A DNA stretch of 11,417 nucleotides from Candidatus Mcinerneyibacteriota bacterium (GTDB lineage: Bacteria > AUK180 > JAQVHJ01), in assembly GCA_030630935.1 (NCBI GenBank), contig DAOVMD010000056.1:1-11417 (forward strand), in the 5' to 3' direction. Positions 8,201 through 11,417 of the stretch are shown here, piece by piece. Position numbers and translations under genes: made by a program. Position 1 is the first letter of the stretch; every line of letters starts with the position of its first letter. The notes under the pieces are model-generated. The model was given only the letters and a program-made list of their open reading frames with translations. It searched no databases and was not told the origin of the DNA.

Positions 8201-11200
8201 ATATCAGAATCTCTGCATCCTCACCAAAGCGAACAGCCTTAATTATCTGCTGCTCAACGTCACCCGTGCTGGATATGATAAAATCGGTATCTTCAAAGAT
8301 ATTAAACTTATTATAGAATAACCTACCTTCACCGGGACTGAGTTCAAACGGATGTATAAACTCACCGATGTTAAGGGCTCCGTCAATATTTGATTTTGTT
8401 GGATTGGTTAACTGAACTTCTATATAGAACTCTTCTCTGCCGACAACTTCAGGTGCAGTTGCTATCATTTCAAGAGCGGGTGAGTCAATAACGACAAGCT
8501 TTTCATATTCAAAATCCTTGACAATACCGGTTAATAGGAAACTCTTATCCCCGGTTAATGTAACTGTAAACGGATATGTTGCTCCTGGTGATAAACTTGG
8601 AATTAGCTCCGAATAAATCTCTATCCCGTCCTTCTTAAGTTTAAACTCAAGATTGGTCTCAACTATACCGGAGATGTTGGCGATGTAACCGTTAATAATA
8701 ATCGGGTCATTTGTTAAGTAATTCTCTTTATCTGTATTAAAGACCAAGTAAAACTCACTGTCATTTACCAGAAATTTCTTTTTATCTTCATCTAAAACTT
8801 GCCCGAAATCATTTTCCCAACTAGCAACAAAGATATATTTCCCTATTGAAGTGAGTGCGGTTGTGGCTAGGGTGTTATTATAAACCTGCCCGGACTGAAG
8901 AGCCAAATCCTGCTGCTGTGTCCAGATTGGTGAGTCAATGGCCTTGTAAATAATCTCTATGCTGTTCAACTCTGGTGTAAATTCAGAGTTTGTTGTTTCA
9001 AGTAGAATTTCAACTTCAATGAATCTCGAAAATTCGGGGAATAACTCATCACCTGAATTCTTCCAGGTACTCCAGTTCACATTTTCTAAATTATCCTTAT
9101 TATTCGAAACCCTGAACCGGAATTTTACATTTGTTCCCGCAGGTGTAGTTGAGTCAATAAAAATGGTTTCAAAATAATAAGTATCCACTGAATCGAAAAC
9201 ATAACTAAATGTCCCGGTATTCAAGTATGATTTGTCAAAAACTTCTAACTGTGAAGTCCTCCCATCTGAATTTGAAATAAACAATTCTCCGGAACTATTA
9301 ACATCAATCTGGTTAACAAAGTAATAAGGCCACTTACTAAGGTTTATCCCTATTTCTGTTATTGTCGTGATCAAAATCCCATCTCCTGAAATCACATCTA
9401 TACTCGGTGATTCATCAATCCATTTTAATACATATAATATATCAAGGTTCTTATCATAAGCAATATCGGTTACATCAATATTATCAAGTACATCGTAAAA
9501 CTTCAGAGTTTCAATAATATTTCCGGTACCATCAACCTTTATTACATAAATTCCATATCCTTCAGAACCGCTTCTGAGGTCAGTAATTATCAGGTTGCCT
9601 TCATTGTCACCCGTAATACCAAAAGGAGAATTATAATCAGGCCAGATCTCATGAGTATTATTAACTACATCCTGTACCCAAATTCCTTCTCCCCAAACAC
9701 CGAAATAGAGTTTGCTATTTAAGTCATCAAAGTAGATGTCATGAGTATTTCCACCTGTTTGGAATGTCTCAAAGGTACTACTATATTCAAGATTAGAATC
9801 AAGAACTAAGACAGGATGGTTTGTTCCCTTTATATATGAATATATATCGCCAGAATTTGATATTGAAACCGACTTAGGTTTAAAAGTATTTCCATCAGGT
9901 AAGACTCCTCTTTGACCGTAATAGTCAAAGCTTGAGAAATCTGAGTTGAATTTTGAAATTGCGTTTAGATTGTCATAATCACTTACCACAATTTCATCAT
10001 TGTCATTGATATCGATATAATTATATTGGTTAAACTGAGGTTGTTTTATATGCTTCCAGATATCTATCTGATTCATAAGTCCGAGGCCGGTATCGTAAAC
10101 TAATACGGAATATTCATTCAAGCCCCAGATATAAATCTTACCGTTGTTTAACGTGATATTATCTCCGATATATTCGTCACCCCAGGTTCCCTGAACTGTA
10201 ATAGTGACTGTATCTGCAATGCTTCCGTCAGTATTTAATTTGAATATATCCCGTCCATTATTTGCTAAACAGAATATACTATTTGAGGAATTCTGAACTA
10301 TACCCTTTAATTTTTCTGAACCTACAGTAAAAGTTTCGATCAATCCTCCGGAGAATGAATATTTATGAATCTTATTAGTGTTCTCCTCAGTAATATAAAG
10401 ATAAACCCGTCCGGCTTCAAGGGTTATGGTTATATAAAGCGGAATAAAAGGTAAAAAAATTGAATTAAATCTTATTCCGGACAAATTATATATATCAATA
10501 CTATTATATATATACATCGTATTCGGTACATATATGTATTCTCCCATAAAGGCATTGAAAATCTCAATGTCTGTAACAGGGCCGTAATTACAAAGGTTAA
10601 TTGTACTTAATTGGTTTAGGTTGGAATCAAATACACGTATTAAAGGTGTTTTATTAACTTCCTTGTCAACGACATAAAGATTCCCTGAAGAATCAATAGA
10701 AGAATCATATAGTCCTGAGTTAAATGGATAGACAGTTGAGTCATACCATTCTTTCTGATAATTTAAATCGGAATCAAGCTTGAAGATATAGTTCCTGAAG
10801 TTTACATAGAGGTTACCTGAATTATCAAGTGAGATTCCTCTGAACTTCCTGCTTTCAACTAAATACCCGCCGTGTCTCCTATCAAGCTCATAATTGAATT
10901 TGAGCTGTATCTTATCATTATTACTGTATGTATCTGTAAACTCACCTGTGTTAAAATCTTCAGATGTGGAAATTGTTTTTGTATTTATATCTACTTCTTT
11001 GTAGATACTGTAAGTTACCTTAGAACCTGAGATGTTTAAGGTGCTGTTGTTCTCAAGATTAATTTCAGGTGAAATAATATCCGTGGTCGAATAGACCTGT
11101 TTATCAAGATTCGCTGCAAGGTTACCGGAGATACCGGTGACGGTAATTAATTTTCTCAACTTAGATACTTTCTGAGTTTCTCTATCCGTACAGTTTATCT

Positions 11201-11417
11201 CAAGTATATATAACCCGGATATGGTTTGGGAATCCGGAATGAGAAATTTCTGTACTGTTGCACCGGCTTTTATAACGTTATTACTATATGTCCTGAACAG
11301 TACTTCTGAACCAAATTCTTCTTTTAGGCTTATGGTTAAGTCAAAAGAGGTATGTTCACCACCAAGATTGTTAATATTAATATACTCCAATGAACCTGCG
11401 GTAATGGTATCATTATC
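2223..11417 (-). CDS. Giant multidomain extracellular protein, N-terminus beyond the right edge
   Basis: At least 3064 codons are visible. The frame stays open through the last base, and the TTG at 11390 has no ribosome-binding site and lies inside what reads as a continuing Ig-like domain, so I treat the gene as partial. Domains, counting residues from position 11417: Ig/CARDB-like 1-185; NHL-like propeller repeats about 190-740; beta-sandwich with a TPELNSIEIIYK end at 741-825; CARDB/macroglobulin-like Ig domains 826-1725; fibronectin type III about 1730-1815; a second one split by a discoidin domain, 1820-2052; six tandem OmpL47-type Ig repeats 2059-2655; an amidotransferase-like domain 2661-2873; a beta domain to about 2976; and a helical tail. 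No transmembrane segment, LPXTG or clear sorting domain is seen at the C-terminus. Known proteins of this make-up are secreted or surface adhesins or polymer-binding proteins. A signal peptide would lie outside the window. No enzyme active site is evident. Confidence 0.85.
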   Translation of the reverse strand, partial: DNDTITAGSLEYININNLGGEHTSFDLTISLKEEFGSEVLFRTYSNNVIKAGATVQKFLIPDSQTISGLYILEINCTDRETQKVSKLRKLITVTGISGNLAANLDKQVYSTTDIISPEINLENNSTLNISGSKVTYSIYKEVDINTKTISTSEDFNTGEFTDTYSNNDKIQLKFNYELDRRHGGYLVESRKFRGISLDNSGNLYVNFRNYIFKLDSDLNYQKEWYDSTVYPFNSGLYDSSIDSSGNLYVVDKEVNKTPLIRVFDSNLNQLSTINLCNYGPVTDIEIFNAFMGEYIYVPNTMYIYNSIDIYNLSGIRFNSIFLPFIPLYITITLEAGRVYLYITEENTNKIHKYSFSGGLIETFTVGSEKLKGIVQNSSNSIFCLANNGRDIFKLNTDGSIADTVTITVQGTWGDEYIGDNITLNNGKIYIWGLNEYSVLVYDTGLGLMNQIDIWKHIKQPQFNQYNYIDINDNDEIVVSDYDNLNAISKFNSDFSSFDYYGQRGVLPDGNTFKPKSVSISNSGDIYSYIKGTNHPVLVLDSNLEYSSTFETFQTGGNTHDIYFDDLNSKLYFGVWGEGIWVQDVVNNTHEIWPDYNSPFGITGDNEGNLIITDLRSGSEGYGIYVIKVDGTGNIIETLKFYDVLDNIDVTDIAYDKNLDILYVLKWIDESPSIDVISGDGILITTITEIGINLSKWPYYFVNQIDVNSSGELFISNSDGRTSQLEVFDKSYLNTGTFSYVFDSVDTYYFETIFIDSTTPAGTNVKFRFRVSNNKDNLENVNWSTWKNSGDELFPEFSRFIEVEILLETTNSEFTPELNSIEIIYKAIDSPIWTQQQDLALQSGQVYNNTLATTALTSIGKYIFVASWENDFGQVLDEDKKKFLVNDSEFYLVFNTDKENYLTNDPIIINGYIANISGIVETNLEFKLKKDGIEIYSELIPSLSPGATYPFTVTLTGDKSFLLTGIVKDFEYEKLVVIDSPALEMIATAPEVVGREEFYIEVQLTNPTKSNIDGALNIGEFIHPFELSPGEGRLFYNKFNIFEDTDFIISSTGDVEQQIIKAVRFGEDAEILISGDSIYPDTTQGFQIDITNTGEVPEEITVFYTILSNGLEVEKHNKTYALEPGEIKSDNLEYSLPIGDYTIEAYCLYNLKTKQFSVIPDKKISTDLIVGCESGNSVPVSVVITNSGYSDFNGYVSVFTDFWSGYEGISIPSNKSLTWDVYIPTTGIPAGLYHGNSVIVDMDLVPVKVKEFEYKVIGPVFEIISMPNYPVFDVNTLNTVSFTVANTGAQTGECNFEFKILENDDNKKSFSLEPGAQQNIECLFGIPYDIRTGDYFAEYSLNGKKGTMKFHVKGIEIMVNSSVDKQLYEVGENVNLTLDISNLNPSLQPELTAQVIYAAETMVQEFKLVNNHTLQFSFLAKANFSKITFGLLLETGRYVYLSFKNINIKTDDIAFYTDKQLYNPGEPVLCTVEAYNTGAFTVESPFGYENTIEVTEPNTFTFSFNIPNEVTQGTYKIDYSFRGRDYKYAIDVKGYWIRILGFSTDKPYYFNGEDIECQTRISSNSTFDAVFKCYLGDEVEENKIFEKDVSLVSGEDIYLSGVGKFDSIKLGSVPLNYTLSKKDNNLFLSGGTCFITGVDFNIINASTDKEFYFNENDDVTLNVDFESNIDFYMTVFLNEQVVDKVSIDPAAQENYSTIFNNSIRGWNAVKIVLEKGTFKKTYLLKYYCGLLAPENVNIEENCDSALVTWDKSIDPNVTGYRVYISDTPNTFVNFEDINVEEYLVSNLVKNTPVCIKLKSFDKDGNLSEFTDVYKIIWDYVCPPQNLTAEVSNRNVALEWEKGTEPEVSSYKVYRNGSMIEEVTDGGVSGGELRNLSLDTGATVSTNRPNLYQQYPQQYSIENTIDGNLGSLWRGSSPLMQVSNGYIQLNFTEMRDVYEVKIYWSLMIWGSINFNIEVWENNTWVIKRTVLNHLTSYSHIILDESVRTDKVRVNITNVSTGYFFHCGVREFEIYGTDIKIAYLDENLPDGEYKYHVTSIDPIGSESEPSNEVVVWIGSEYNPPIVNITNPVESKWYKDDLNITAIVTDDNYGVQKVEYLINSILTPSENDTPTLMTLTSGNTLAGEYSALIDTNLLSDGEYTLSVSAYDYILNGPDSVVGDLNPDEVIFKIDNTKPEANITIGTPQIEVNGALYINDDTELILTGSDNLSGIDWIKYKPDNTWLDYTIPIKLDGEDGSYTLSYYCKDIAGNESEIKTYDVKFDNTSPSSFIWIGDPQQTIEGNIYVEFETPFVLYAWDSGCGISNIQYRINSGDWQIYDGAFNLEGLEEIEVSIEYFSTDRLGNDEEVQSVTVFINADNTPPETSISIGEPKYVDGDDVYVTGVTEFTLTATDDVSGVKKTEYKIVLKSTSAQDIDNTAWVTYTGPFTLNGYSDDEYLIKYRSIDNANNQEEEKSITVIIDNTKPVSSISIGTPKYISGNNKYVTSNTPFTISVVENGSGLNKMLYNVNNSEWIEYNATFTLSGYGEGQHTISYRGIDNLGNTEQVKTITVIVDDSSPETTIAYAPSREDNGTIYVIKGTEFTLSAVDKPVLHSGVNRSEYRIYNSTSAGGVDTAWLNYLEPFNLAMYDYGKYIISYRSYDNLGTVEQEKSITVQLSEEFEGSIDLSTASSVLIWLNQKPEDITSEKLQRLTQILDESGLLMYNITTNQEDFVSGFRSSLYNTYIVLGNHKNLQGHSSLEMREHVFAGRGLISSKYYHFNGDGNKPEALGIVYHGSYPAMPIMVSLDDSPVSTGGIITVEELVYKAELNLESNSVGYGKISIAPHDPTPAVVLNDYGKGKSVYLPFDLFLNLTEDNLSKLTELLKGSIEYVKPQEVQIIPGGIIPLQIRVKSLVVPLTVKVTEEVPGGVEIVQVFQDGDVDNNSIIWQFNLAYDEMKQLHFIVKLPDTVDIYTFITTIDYLVSGLWYNYAQFTKDIELTGTSEDIKQNILEELNNLTPESHQDQNHIDNVIKKIERLDLNNITTPEQKEHAILTLIQAIEILKKVESVEITNIKLGIIKLMVLVEM
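2799..3437 (-). other. Degenerate class I glutamine-amidotransferase-like domain of the giant protein
   Basis: The segment alternates hydrophobic strands and helices ('SSVLIWLNQ', 'LTQILDESGL', 'NTYIVLGNH', 'HVFAGRGLISS', 'AVVLNDYGKGKSVYLPFDL'). This resembles the GATase1-like or beta-galactosidase trimerisation fold. The position where the nucleophile cysteine would follow a strand reads Ser/Lys rather than Gly-x-Cys-x-Gly, so it should be non-catalytic. It is the only clearly alpha/beta module in the protein. Confidence 0.5.
3451..5243 (-). repeat. Six tandem Ig-like repeats (OmpL47 type) of about 85-110 residues
   Basis: Each unit starts near 'IDNTKPxxxISIGTPKY' and ends with 'G-x-Y-x-I-x-Y-R-S-x-D-N-x-G-x-x-E'. 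Units begin near 5243 (most divergent), 4905, 4640, 4345, 4035 and 3765. The middle of each contains 'GI/V-x-x-x-x-Y-x-(I/V)-N' and 'W-x-x-Y-x-x-P-F-x-L'. The last four are the most alike. This matches domains annotated as OmpL47-type beta-sandwich repeats, typical of large surface proteins. Confidence 0.75.
5373..5810 (-). other. Discoidin (F5/8 type C) domain nested inside a fibronectin type III domain
   Basis: The segment has the discoidin order: an opening 'NLSLDTGATVSTN', then 'ENTIDGNLGSLWRG', 'YIQLNFTE' with 'VYEVKIYW', 'NIEVWENNTW' and a closing 'VREFEIYG'. These domains usually bind sugars or lipids. The sequence before it (5960-5811: 'PPQNLTAEV', 'VALEWEKG', 'YKVYRNG') is the first half of a fibronectin domain. 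The sequence after it (5372-5260: 'AYLDENLPDGEYKYHVTSID', 'SEPSNEVVVW') is the second half. The host domain is therefore interrupted at the loop that normally joins strands C' and E. Confidence 0.75.
6240..8940 (-). other. CARDB/macroglobulin-like Ig domain block of the giant protein
   Basis: About 900 residues are made of all-beta units of roughly 90 residues. Two signatures recur. One is CARDB-like ('ITNTGEVPEEITV', 'VANTGAQTGECNF', 'LEPGEIKS', 'LEPGAQQN'). The other resembles macroglobulin MG domains: D-K-x2-Y-x2-(G/N)-(E/D), at about 8735, 7335, 7053, 6790 and 6482, with one more copy near 11105. These are stalk-like extracellular modules. Confidence 0.65.
9200..10850 (-). other. NHL/SBBP-like beta-propeller region of the giant protein
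   Basis: Across about 550 residues, motifs of the form 'ISLDNSGNLYV', 'SSIDSSGNLYVVDKE', 'TGDNEGNLIITD' and 'IDVNSSGELFISNSDGR' recur. Each is followed by a partner such as 'IRVFDSNLNQL' or 'LEVFDKSYLN'. This D-x-x-G-x-(L/I)-(Y/F)-(V/I) pattern is typical of NHL-type propeller blades. The length allows one large or two smaller propellers. Such domains act as binding scaffolds. Blade count is not certain by eye. Confidence 0.7.

Noticed and set aside
8959-9177. Plus-strand frame of 72 codons
   Set aside because: It lies opposite the beta-sandwich of the giant protein and shows no start signal or family resemblance.

Overview
The window looks like an accessory stretch of an AT-rich bacterial chromosome. 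It has Shine-Dalgarno sites, sigma70-type promoters, a remnant of a REP-associated tyrosine transposase and what looks like an IS21-type insertion sequence end. No ribosomal or metabolic marker is present, so the phylum cannot be fixed. The multidomain surface protein would suit an uncultured environmental bacterium, but that is a guess. Every gene I can support lies on the minus strand, so the window is best read from right to left.

Positions 11417 to 2223 hold one giant open reading frame. It enters from beyond the right edge (no start codon is visible and the frame is open to the last base) and encodes at least 3064 residues. It is a mosaic of extracellular-type domains. In order these are an Ig/CARDB-like region, a long NHL-like beta-propeller region, a beta-sandwich, many CARDB/macroglobulin-like Ig domains sharing a DKxxY motif, and one fibronectin type III domain. 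A second fibronectin domain follows with a discoidin (F5/8 type C) domain nested inside it, then six tandem Ig-like repeats of the OmpL47 type, a degenerate class I glutamine-amidotransferase-like domain, a last beta domain and a helical tail. It is probably a secreted or surface adhesion or carbohydrate-binding protein, although its signal peptide is outside the window.

Positions 2222 to 110 are visibly more AT-rich and hold short accessory genes. A promoter at 2205-2233 precedes a three-transmembrane protein (1638-2180). This is followed, with a perfect Shine-Dalgarno directly after its stop, by a 42-residue protein that is half Lys/Arg (1497-1625). A near-consensus promoter at 1371-1399 then reads through a truncated transposase N-terminus (1233-1364). 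Beyond it are two tightly spaced genes, a one-transmembrane protein with small alpha/beta-type flanks (623-1144) and a helical protein ending in a Cys/His zinc-binding motif (91-615). These two look like a functional pair of unknown role, possibly conflict or defence related.

Positions about 109 to 1 look like the left end of an IS21-family insertion sequence. There are direct and inverted repeats around a TTACCGG core, then a strong ribosome-binding site and an ATG that runs off the left edge. The insertion probably cut off the 3' end of the zinc-motif gene.
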